In this document: one piece after another, positions 33,732-41,328 of the stretch
Numbering within the stretch: position 1 is the stretch's first letter
How the letters are laid out: the number at the start of each line of letters is the position of its first letter
Assembly (NCBI RefSeq): GCF_008843145.1
Contig: NZ_CP030265.1
Location: 1,591,001-1,655,000 of the forward strand
Direction of reading: 5' to 3'
DNA: 64,000 nucleotides
From: Skermanella pratensis
GTDB lineage: Bacteria > Pseudomonadota > Alphaproteobacteria > Azospirillales > Azospirillaceae
Notes under the pieces: model-generated
The model's input: the letters and a program-made list of their open reading frames with translations, nothing else
Told to the model about the DNA's origin: nothing
Database searches by the model: none
Position numbers and translations under genes: made by a program

Positions 33732-35792
33732 ATGAGAAAGTTCCTGATCGGCCTTGCGCTGGTTGCCGTCGTCCTGGTGGCGGTGGTGGTCGCCGTGCCG
33801 TTCCTCGTTCCGGTGGAACAGTACAAGGGACGCATAGAGGCCGAGGTCGCCCAGCGTACCGGCCGCGAGTTCCGGATCCAGGGGCCGATGTCGCTCTCCC
33901 TGCTGCCCACCCTGGCAATCGAGATGAACGACGTCTCGTTCGCCGGCCCGCCGGGCGCACGGACGCCGGAGATGGTCCGCCTCGGCCGGCTCGAACTTGA
34001 ATTGAAGCCGTGGCCGCTGCTGCGGGGGGAGGTCCAGGTCGACACGCTGGTCCTGCGGGAGCCGAGGATCGCCCTCGAAGTGGATGCCCAGGGCCGCCCC
34101 AACTGGGTGCTCGACCAGCCCCCGGCGGCGGATCAACCGGAGCCAGCGCCGGAAGGGCCGGGCGACGGGCAGGAGCAGGCCGCCGGATTGCCCGACCTCC
34201 GGTTCGGCGAGGTCGAGCTGGTGGACGGTCAGGTCAGCTACTTCGACGCCCGTACCCAGGCGCTGCACGAGGTCACCGACGTCGATGCCACCCTTGTGGC
34301 GCCCGACCTCGCCCAGCCGGCCGACCTCAAGGGCCGTCTGGTCTTTCGCGACCGGCCCGTGACGGTCGAGACCCGCATCGACCAGCCGCGGGTCCTGATC
34401 GAGACCGGTGCCTCCAGGTTGGCGGCGGCGGTCAACGGCGGCCTGCTGTCGATCCGGTTCGACGGTGCGCTGGAGCGGGCCGCGGCGGGACCCGGCGCTA
34501 CCGGCACGCTGGATCTCCGTGTGCCGGAACTGCGCCAGCTTGCCATCTGGGCGACCGGAAAGGACCCGGGCGACCTTCCTGTCCAGTCGGCTTCGGTGGC
34601 CGGCGGGCTGGCGGCGAACGGCGACCGCATCGCCCTGACCGGCGGCACCTACAAGGCGGGTGACATGGAGGCGACCGGCAACGTCGCGGTCGCGCTTGCG
34701 GGAGCGCGTCCGAAGATCGAGGGCGTGCTGAGCGTGGCCCGGCTCAACCTGGACCGTTATCTGAATCAGCCCGGTGCCGCCGGGAGCCCGGCGCCCCCGC
34801 AGCCGGCTCCGGCGGCACCGGCTCCGGCGCCCTCTCCCGCCGGGGACGCGGGGTGGAGCACCCGTCCGATCGACTTCAGCGCCCTGCGCACGATAGACGC
34901 CGACCTCAAGGTTGCCCTGGCCGGGCTGACCGTGAAGGGAGTCGATGTCGGGGCTTCGGACATGGCGCTGACGCTGGACGGCGGGAAACTCAGGACCGTG
35001 CTGGGCGAGACCGCCCTGTTCGACGGAACGGTATCCGGCCAGGTGAACGCCGACGCCTCCGCCGCGGTGCCCGCGCTGGCGCTCGATCTCCGTGTCAACG
35101 GCGTCCAGGCGGAGCCGGTACTGTCCCGGTTCGCCGATTTCAACCGGCTGGCCGGGACCGCTCGGGCCGTCGCCTCGCTGAAGACGACCGGCGCGAGCGA
35201 ACGGGCCATGGTCGAAGGGCTCAACGGACAGGGTTCGGTCACCTTCACCGACGGCGCGATCAAGGGCATCAACCTGGCCGCCATGGTGCGGAACGCGACC
35301 GCCGCCTTCCAAGGCCAGCCGGTCGGGAACGAGCCGCAGCAGACCGACTTCGCCGAACTGGGAGGCAACTTCACCGTCCAGAACGGCGTGGTGCGGAACG
35401 ACGACCTCCGCCTGCTGGCGCCGCTGCTCCGGCTGGATGGCCGCGGCACCGTGGCGCTGCCGCCGAAGACGATCGACTACCGGCTGCAGCCGCGGCTGGT
35501 CGGGACGATCGAGGGGCAGGGCGGCACCCGCGACATTACCGGCATCGCGGTGCCCGTCCTGGTGCGCGGCAGCCTGACCGACCCGAGCTTCGCGCCCGAT
35601 CTCGCCGGTCTCGCCGAGGAGGCGCTGCGCAATCCCGAGGCGATCCGCGAGCAGGTCGAGGCCTTGCGGGGCAAGAAGCCGGACGAGGCGGTCAAGGGCC
35701 TTATCGAGGGGCTGACCGGCGGCCAGAACGCGGCTCCCGGCCAGGGATCGAGCAATCCGGCACAGCAGTTGCGGGGCCTGTTTGGTCGATGA
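33732..35792 (+). CDS. AsmA-family protein
   Basis: A 686-residue protein anchored by one N-terminal helix (FLIGLALVAVVLVAVVVAVPFL) with the rest in the periplasm. The AsmA N-domain begins EQYKGRIEAEVAQRTGREFRI and the PF05170 C-domain covers about residues 480-640 (LNGQGSVTFTDGAIKGINLAAMVRN). A Pro/Ala linker is near residues 350-372. AsmA-like proteins are bridge-like lipid-transfer proteins between inner and outer membranes. ATG 33732 has AAGGA 7 bp upstream, directly after a tandem hairpin block that may affect its translation or mRNA stability. Followed after 39 bp by cidA/lrgB. Confidence 0.9.
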   Translation: MRKFLIGLALVAVVLVAVVVAVPFLVPVEQYKGRIEAEVAQRTGREFRIQGPMSLSLLPTLAIEMNDVSFAGPPGARTPEMVRLGRLELELKPWPLLRGEVQVDTLVLREPRIALEVDAQGRPNWVLDQPPAADQPEPAPEGPGDGQEQAAGLPDLRFGEVELVDGQVSYFDARTQALHEVTDVDATLVAPDLAQPADLKGRLVFRDRPVTVETRIDQPRVLIETGASRLAAAVNGGLLSIRFDGALERAAAGPGATGTLDLRVPELRQLAIWATGKDPGDLPVQSASVAGGLAANGDRIALTGGTYKAGDMEATGNVAVALAGARPKIEGVLSVARLNLDRYLNQPGAAGSPAPPQPAPAAPAPAPSPAGDAGWSTRPIDFSALRTIDADLKVALAGLTVKGVDVGASDMALTLDGGKLRTVLGETALFDGTVSGQVNADASAAVPALALDLRVNGVQAEPVLSRFADFNRLAGTARAVASLKTTGASERAMVEGLNGQGSVTFTDGAIKGINLAAMVRNATAAFQGQPVGNEPQQTDFAELGGNFTVQNGVVRNDDLRLLAPLLRLDGRGTVALPPKTIDYRLQPRLVGTIEGQGGTRDITGIAVPVLVRGSLTDPSFAPDLAGLAEEALRNPEAIREQVEALRGKKPDEAVKGLIEGLTGGQNAAPGQGSSNPAQQLRGLFGR

Positions 35793-35831
35793 CCTGTTTG
35801 ACGCGGCGCCCGAGTTGATTTGAGAGGACGA

Positions 35832-36206
35832 ATGATTGCCGCCATGATGGGCCTGCTGGCCTGCCAACTGGCGGGTGAGCTGCTGGCCCGCCTGCTCAAC
35901 CTTCCAGTACCGGGTCCCGTGCTCGGGACGATCCTGCTGTTCCTGGTCCTGGTGGCCCGGGGCCGGATTCCGGACACCCTGCGCGACGTTTCGAGAACCT
36001 TGCTGGCCAACCTGTCCCTGCTGTTCGTTCCGGCCGGGGTCGGCATCATCCAGCATCTCGACCGTCTGCGCGGCGAGTGGCTCGGGATCGCCACGGCGGT
36101 GTTCGGCAGCACCGTGCTGACCATGGTGGTCGCGGTTCTGGTCTTCCGCGGCGTCTCGCGCCTGACCGGGGCCGACGCGGCGGCATCGGACGAGGGGCGG
36201 GCATGA
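35832..36206 (+). CDS. CidA/LrgA-family membrane protein
   Basis: A 124-residue protein with four membrane helices, the holin-like CidA/LrgA family. Its motif PVPGPVLGTILLFLVL and the SLLFVPAGVGII segment are diagnostic. With LrgB it affects murein hydrolase export, pyruvate or glycolate transport and cell lysis in various species (family knowledge). ATG 35832 has GAGAGGA upstream; a TTG four codons earlier is unlikely. Its TGA overlaps the ATG of lrgB (ATGA). Confidence 0.9.
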   Translation: MIAAMMGLLACQLAGELLARLLNLPVPGPVLGTILLFLVLVARGRIPDTLRDVSRTLLANLSLLFVPAGVGIIQHLDRLRGEWLGIATAVFGSTVLTMVVAVLVFRGVSRLTGADAAASDEGRA

Positions 36207-36937
36207 TCACGGACGTCATCGAACCGGCGATCCAGGATGTCTGGGTTTATCTGACCGCCCGCCCGCTGGTCTGGCTGACGGTGACCATCGCCGCCTATCT
36301 GATCGGCCAGTGGCTTTTCGATCGGGCCGGCCGCCGGCCGCTGGTCAATCCCGTCGCGATCGCGGTGGTCTTGCTGGTGGCGTTGCTGATGGTGACCGGG
36401 ACGGATTACCAGACCTACTTCGACGGGGCCCAGTTCGTTCATTTCCTGCTGGGGCCGGCCACGGTGGCCCTCGCCGTGCCGCTGTTCCAGAACTTCGCCC
36501 AGGTTCGGCGCGCGGCCCTTCCGATGCTGGCGGCACTGGTGGCGGGGTCGGTCACGGCGATCCTGTCGGCGGTCGGCCTCGCGATGCTGTTCGGCGTCAG
36601 CCTGGAGACCTCGCGCTCGCTCGCCTCCAAGTCGGTCACCATGCCGATCGCCATGGGCATCACCGAGCAGATCGGCGGGATCCCGTCGCTGACAGCCGTC
36701 GTGGTGATGATCACGGGCATCATCGGGGCCATGGTCGTGACGCCCCTGATGGACCTGCTCCGGATTGGCGACTGGCGCGCGCGCGGCTTCGCGGTGGGTG
36801 TGGCGAGCCACGGGATCGGCACGGCCCGGGCCTTCCAGGTCAACGAGATCGCCGGCACCTTCGCCGGCATCGCCATGGCGCTCAACGGCATCGCGACCGC
36901 GATCATGGTCCCGCTGCTGATCGTCCTGCTCGACTGA
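36203..36937 (+). CDS. lrgB: LrgB-family membrane protein
   Basis: A 244-residue LrgB protein with about seven helices. The family signature SKSVTMPIAMGITEQIGG and ASHGIGTARAFQVNE is present, as is the PLVNPVAIAVVLL segment near the start. The ATG overlaps the stop of the CidA/LrgA gene by the ATGA sequence, so translation is coupled and the two proteins probably form one membrane system. No LytR-type regulator is adjacent. Confidence 0.93.
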   Translation: MITDVIEPAIQDVWVYLTARPLVWLTVTIAAYLIGQWLFDRAGRRPLVNPVAIAVVLLVALLMVTGTDYQTYFDGAQFVHFLLGPATVALAVPLFQNFAQVRRAALPMLAALVAGSVTAILSAVGLAMLFGVSLETSRSLASKSVTMPIAMGITEQIGGIPSLTAVVVMITGIIGAMVVTPLMDLLRIGDWRARGFAVGVASHGIGTARAFQVNEIAGTFAGIAMALNGIATAIMVPLLIVLLD

Positions 36938-37031
36938 GCCATTTTTGTGCTGCGTGCTCCTCGGTTTTGCCTCCAAACTGGGCTTGGCGAAATAGAATCC
37001 GGCTGAGGCCGTCCGGTTTAGGGAGGAATGC

Positions 37032-38035
37032 GTGGATACTCCGCAGGCCCGCAATACTGCGCCCCCCGTGGCGCCGCTGGTCGTCGTCCTGGAGGGCGGT
37101 TTCGGCAGCTATGACAGGGAACGTGACGTCCTGCGGCCGTTCGGCGCCACCCTGGTGGAGCGGTCCTGCCGCGGCGACCGGGATCTCCTGCACGGCGCGA
37201 TTCGCCTGGCCGACGCGGTGCTGGTGCGCGAATGTCCGCTCGACCGCGCCGCCTTCGAGTCGATGGAAAGGTGCCGGATCGTCGTCCGCTACGGCGTGGC
37301 GCTCGACACGATCGACCTGGCTGCCGCGGCAGAGCGTCGCATTCCGGTCGCCAACGTGCCCGAGTTCGGGGTGGACGAAGTCAGCAACCATGCGCTCGGC
37401 CTGCTGCTGTCAGTGGCGCGGCGCATTCCGGCGCGCGACCGGGACGTGCGGTCCGGCCGGTGGAACGTGGCGCGGGCCGAGCCGATGCACCGGCTCGCCG
37501 GCGGCACGCTTGGGTTGATCGGCTATGGCAGGATCGGGGCTGTTTTTCATCGCAAGGCCGCCCCCCTGGGTTTCGCCCGGACGCTGGTCCACGATCCCGC
37601 CCTGGGGGAGGCGCCGGAAGGCACCGAACTGGTCTCGCTCGGCCAACTCTGCCTGGAAGCCGACGTGATCTCGCTGCATGCAAGCCTTGCAGCGGGGTCG
37701 CGCCACCTGATCAGCCGCGCCATGATCGGCCTGATGAAGCCCACCACCATCCTGCTCAACACGGCCCGCGGCGGCCTGATCGACGAGGCGGCGCTGGTCG
37801 AGGCCCTGTTGGAGCGCCGGCTGTTCGGGCCGGGCTGGACGTTTTCGAACGGGAGCCGCCGGGAGCCGACAACCTGCTGATGCAGGTTCCGGGGGTCGTC
37901 ATGACCGATCATACCGCCTGGTATTCCGAGCAGTCGGTCGCCGACCTCCAGCGTTCCGCCGCCGAGGAGATCGCCCGGGTGTTCGGCGGCGCGAAGCCGC
38001 TCAACTGGGTCAATCCCTGGCAGGAGCACGCCTGA
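37032..38035 (+). pseudogene. D-isomer-specific 2-hydroxyacid dehydrogenase, frameshifted
   Basis: The first frame (GTG 37032 with GGGAGGA 4 bp upstream) encodes the dehydrogenase N-domain and most of the NAD domain: VRYGVALDTIDLAAA, GTLGLIGYGRIG, and LNTARGGLIDE. It then runs off at about 37828 and stops at 37880. The expected continuation (GLDVFEREPPGADNLL, the catalytic-His region TDHTAWYSE, and a tail to NPWQEHA) lies one base out of phase up to 38035. Adding one G to GGG at 37827-37829 repairs it to 334 residues. So this is either a real pseudogene or an undercalled homopolymer. The intact protein would oxidise or reduce a 2-hydroxy acid, resembling the CtBP/3-phosphoglycerate dehydrogenase group. 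Confidence 0.85.
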
Positions 38036-38123
38036 CGCCGCCGGTCCGGCCGTCACGCAACCGGGTTGCACGTTGTCCTGCGCTGGGCGACCATCGCGCC
38101 GGTTTCGTCCACGGGGAGCGGTC

Positions 38124-39854
38124 ATGGCGGACTTACGGGGCGATGGGGCGTCGAGCGACCTGGAAGTCGTCGATCACCTGATGAACGCGATGATGGCCCA
38201 GGCCACGGGAGGCGTATCGCCGGCCGCGGTGATGCTGGCCTGGATGGACTGGGGGCTTCATCTGGCCTCTTCGCCGGCCAAGCAGATCGCCCTCGGGCAG
38301 AAGGCCGTCAGCAGCATCGCGCACTGGGGCGACTATGTCGCCGGCGCCGCGGCCGGGCGCAACCCGCCGCCCGTCGCCGAGCCCCATGGGGCGGACCGGC
38401 GCTTTGCCGCCCGGGAATGGAGCTTCTGGCCGTTCAACGCCATGGTGCAGGGCTTCCTGCTGACCGAGGAGTGGTGGGACGCCGCCACGAAGGGCGTCTC
38501 GGGGGTCAGCCGGCGCCACGAGAACCAGGTGAACTTCATGGCGCGCCAGTGGCTGGACCGGCGCGCGCCGTCGAACTTCCTGCCGACCAACCCCGAGGTG
38601 CTGGCCTGCACCGTGCTCGAGTCGGGGGAAAACCTCGTCCGGGGAGCCCGCAATCTGGTCGAGGACATCCAGCGCCAGATCGGCGGCGATCCGCCGGTCG
38701 GGACGGAGCGCTACCGCGTCGGGCGCGACATCGCGGCGACGCCCGGCCGGGTGGTTTTCCGCAACCACCTGATCGAACTGATCCGGTACGATCCGGCGAC
38801 GCCGCAGGTTCGGGCCGAGCCGCTGCTGATCGTGCCGGCCTGGATCATGAAGTACTACATCCTCGACCTGTCGCCCGAGAATTCGCTGGTCCGGTACCTG
38901 GTCGCGCAGGGGCATACCGTCTTCATGGTGTCCTGGCGCAATCCGACCGAGGAGGACCGTGAACTCGGAATGGACGCCTACCGCACCGACGGCGTCATGG
39001 CCGCGCTGGACGCGATCGGGGGACTCCTGCCGGGACGGCGCATCCATGCCTGCGGGTATTGCCTGGGCGGTACCATGCTCGCGATCGCCGCCTCGGCCAT
39101 GGCGCGCGACGGCGACGACCGGCTCGCGTCGGTGACCCTGCTCGCCGCCCAGACCGACTTCACGGAAGCCGGCGAGCTGACCGTCTTCATCGACGACAGC
39201 CAGATTGCCTATCTGGAGCACATGATGTGGGTCCGGGGATTCCTGGACACCACGCGCATGGCAGGGGCGTTCCAGCTCCTGCGGTCCACCGACCTGATCT
39301 GGTCGCGCCAGGTGGAACAGTATCTCAAGGGCCGCCGGGAACCGGCCAACGACCTGGTCGCCTGGAACGCCGACCAGACCCGCATGCCTTACCGCATGCA
39401 TGCGGAGTACCTGCGCAGCCTGTTCCTGGAGAACCAGCTGATGGGCGGCCGCTTCCTGGTAGACGGGCGGCCGGTATCGCTGAGCGACATCCGCGCCCCG
39501 ATCTTCGCGGTCGGCACCACGCGCGACCACATCGCTCCCTGGCGGTCGGTCTACAAGATCAATCTGCCGACCGACACGACGGTGACCTTCGTGCTGACCA
39601 CCGGCGGCCACAATGCCGGCATCGTCAGCGAACCGGGCCATCGCGGGCGCGGCTACCAGATCGCCACCCGGCGGCCGGAGGACCGCTACGTCGATCCCGA
39701 CGCCTGGGTCGAGTCGGCGCCCCGCCGGGAAGGGTCCTGGTGGCCCGCCTGGTCCGGATGGCTGGTGGAGCACGGCACGCCCGACGCGGAACCTCCGCCC
39801 CCCGTGGCCGATGGGCTGGGACCCGCGCCGGGAACCTACGTCTTCCAGAAGTGA
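38124..39854 (+). CDS. phaC: Polyhydroxyalkanoate synthase, class I type
   Basis: A 576-residue PHA polymerase that joins 3-hydroxyacyl-CoA units into storage polyester. The N-terminal domain contains REWSFWPFNAMVQGFLL. The alpha/beta hydrolase core has the lipase-like box CGYCLGG with catalytic C313, D468 in TTRDHIAPW and H496 in GGHNAGIV. ATG 38124 is preceded by GGGGAG. No phaA, phaB, phasin or phaR gene is adjacent, so it is a stand-alone synthase and could be one of several paralogues. Length and catalytic triad are complete. Confidence 0.93.
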   Translation: MADLRGDGASSDLEVVDHLMNAMMAQATGGVSPAAVMLAWMDWGLHLASSPAKQIALGQKAVSSIAHWGDYVAGAAAGRNPPPVAEPHGADRRFAAREWSFWPFNAMVQGFLLTEEWWDAATKGVSGVSRRHENQVNFMARQWLDRRAPSNFLPTNPEVLACTVLESGENLVRGARNLVEDIQRQIGGDPPVGTERYRVGRDIAATPGRVVFRNHLIELIRYDPATPQVRAEPLLIVPAWIMKYYILDLSPENSLVRYLVAQGHTVFMVSWRNPTEEDRELGMDAYRTDGVMAALDAIGGLLPGRRIHACGYCLGGTMLAIAASAMARDGDDRLASVTLLAAQTDFTEAGELTVFIDDSQIAYLEHMMWVRGFLDTTRMAGAFQLLRSTDLIWSRQVEQYLKGRREPANDLVAWNADQTRMPYRMHAEYLRSLFLENQLMGGRFLVDGRPVSLSDIRAPIFAVGTTRDHIAPWRSVYKINLPTDTTVTFVLTTGGHNAGIVSEPGHRGRGYQIATRRPEDRYVDPDAWVESAPRREGSWWPAWSGWLVEHGTPDAEPPPPVADGLGPAPGTYVFQK

Positions 39855-39941
39855 CGGCGAGGGCACGCCGAACCGGCAAGCCGCGGCTCGGGAAATATCG
39901 CCAATGGCTTAGCGAATCTTAACCAGAAAGGCCTAATGCTT

Positions 39942-39972
39942 CGGGTCCACCGGACTGAGTCGAACGGACCCG
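39942..39972 (+). promoter_or_regulatory. Inverted repeat abutting the start codon of the HlyD gene
   Basis: CGGGTCC (39942-39948) and GGACCCG (39966-39972) form a 7-bp stem whose right arm ends at the base before the ATG at 39973. No Shine-Dalgarno sequence is visible between. The stem could hide the initiation region or be a DNA operator. Confidence 0.4.
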
Positions 39973-41328
39973 ATGAACGATATCCTGAACCGGCAGCTGC
40001 TCAGCGTCACCGGACTCGTGCAACTGGAGAAACGCATCCGGCACGCGGCGACGCCGGAAGAGTTCGGCTTCCTCGTCGTCAACGAAACCCATGCCCTGGT
40101 GCGCTACCGCCAGGCGATCCTGTGGCGAAGGACCGTCGGCGGCGACGGCAAGGTGACTGCGGTGTCCGGCCTGGCGCTGCCGGACGCCAACGCCCCCTTC
40201 CTGGTCTGGCTGTGCAAGCTGCTGAAGCACCTGGATTCCAGACCGGAGTCCGGCGGCGCCATCGAGGCGGCCGACGCCTCCCTGGTGCCGGCTCAGCTCG
40301 GGCAGGACTGGGGCGAGTGGTTGCCGCCCCATGCCCTGAGGATTCCCCTAGACGGCATCGGCGGCCAGCGGCTGGGCTGCCTGCTGCTGGTACGGGACGA
40401 ACCCTGGACCGACCACGACCGCCATCTCATGGCCTATCTGGGCGATGCCTACGCGCATTCCTGGGCGGCTCTGCTGGACCGGCACAGGGGCCGCAGCGCC
40501 GGCTGGCTGGGCCGGCGCAAAGGGCGATTGGGCTTGGCCGCCCTGGTGCTCGCCGCCGGGCTCGCCTGGGTGCCCGTCCGCCAGTCCGCCCTGGCCCCGG
40601 CGGAAGTCATCCCGAGGGAGCCGGTGGTCGTGCGGGCGCCGATCGACGGGGTGATCGACCGGTTCGAAGTGCGGCCGAACGAGATGGTCGCCGAAGGGCA
40701 GTTGCTGCTGGCGCTCGACCCCGCCCGGCTTCAGAACCGGCTGGATGTCGCCCGCAAGTCGCACGAGGTCGGCGAGGCCGAGTACCGGCAGGCCGCGCAG
40801 CAGGCGGTGTTCGACCCGCGCAGCAAGGCCAACCTGGCGATCCTCCAGGGACGCATGGAGCAGAACGCGGCGGAGGTGGCCTATCTGGAAGGCCTGCTGG
40901 ACCGCATCGAGGTCAGGGCGCCACGCCCCGGCATCGCGATCTTCGACGACGTCAACGACTGGATCGGCAAGCCGGTGTCGATCGGGGAACGCATCCTGGT
41001 CGTCGCCGACCCGGGCGAGGTCGAGCTTGAGATCCACCTGCCGGTCGGCGACGCCATCGCGCTGGAGCAGGGATCGGAGGTCACCCTGTTCCTCAACGTC
41101 GATCCGCAGCACCCTATCGCCGGCACGCTGGATTTCGCCAGCTATCAGGCCAGCCCGACGCCGGAAGGCGCGCTCGCCTATCGCCTGAAGGCCGGTCTGT
41201 CCGCCGATGCCGCCCGGCCCCGCATCGGCATGAAGGGCATCGCGAAGGTCCATGGCGAGGAGACGACGCTGTTCTATTACATCATGCGCCGCCCCCTGGC
41301 GGCGCTGCGCCAGCGGCTGGGCCTGTGA
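39973..41328 (+). CDS. HlyD-type membrane-fusion adaptor with a cytoplasmic GAF-like N-domain
   Basis: A 451-residue protein. Residues 1-165 are soluble and resemble a GAF fold (EKRIRHAATPEEFGFLVVNETHALV, then a LGCLLLVRDEPWTDHDRHLM ending). A single helix follows (about 178-196, LGLAALVLAAGLAWVPV). The periplasmic part is an HlyD adaptor: lipoyl-like half (VVVRAPIDGVIDRFEVRPNE), short coiled coil (about residues 255-310) and beta barrel to the C-terminus. The next gene starts inside its stop codon (GTGA overlap), so the two products act together. A sensor-like domain on an export adaptor is unusual; the ligand is unknown. No TolC or ABC gene is adjacent. Confidence 0.85.
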   Translation: MNDILNRQLLSVTGLVQLEKRIRHAATPEEFGFLVVNETHALVRYRQAILWRRTVGGDGKVTAVSGLALPDANAPFLVWLCKLLKHLDSRPESGGAIEAADASLVPAQLGQDWGEWLPPHALRIPLDGIGGQRLGCLLLVRDEPWTDHDRHLMAYLGDAYAHSWAALLDRHRGRSAGWLGRRKGRLGLAALVLAAGLAWVPVRQSALAPAEVIPREPVVVRAPIDGVIDRFEVRPNEMVAEGQLLLALDPARLQNRLDVARKSHEVGEAEYRQAAQQAVFDPRSKANLAILQGRMEQNAAEVAYLEGLLDRIEVRAPRPGIAIFDDVNDWIGKPVSIGERILVVADPGEVELEIHLPVGDAIALEQGSEVTLFLNVDPQHPIAGTLDFASYQASPTPEGALAYRLKAGLSADAARPRIGMKGIAKVHGEETTLFYYIMRRPLAALRQRLGL

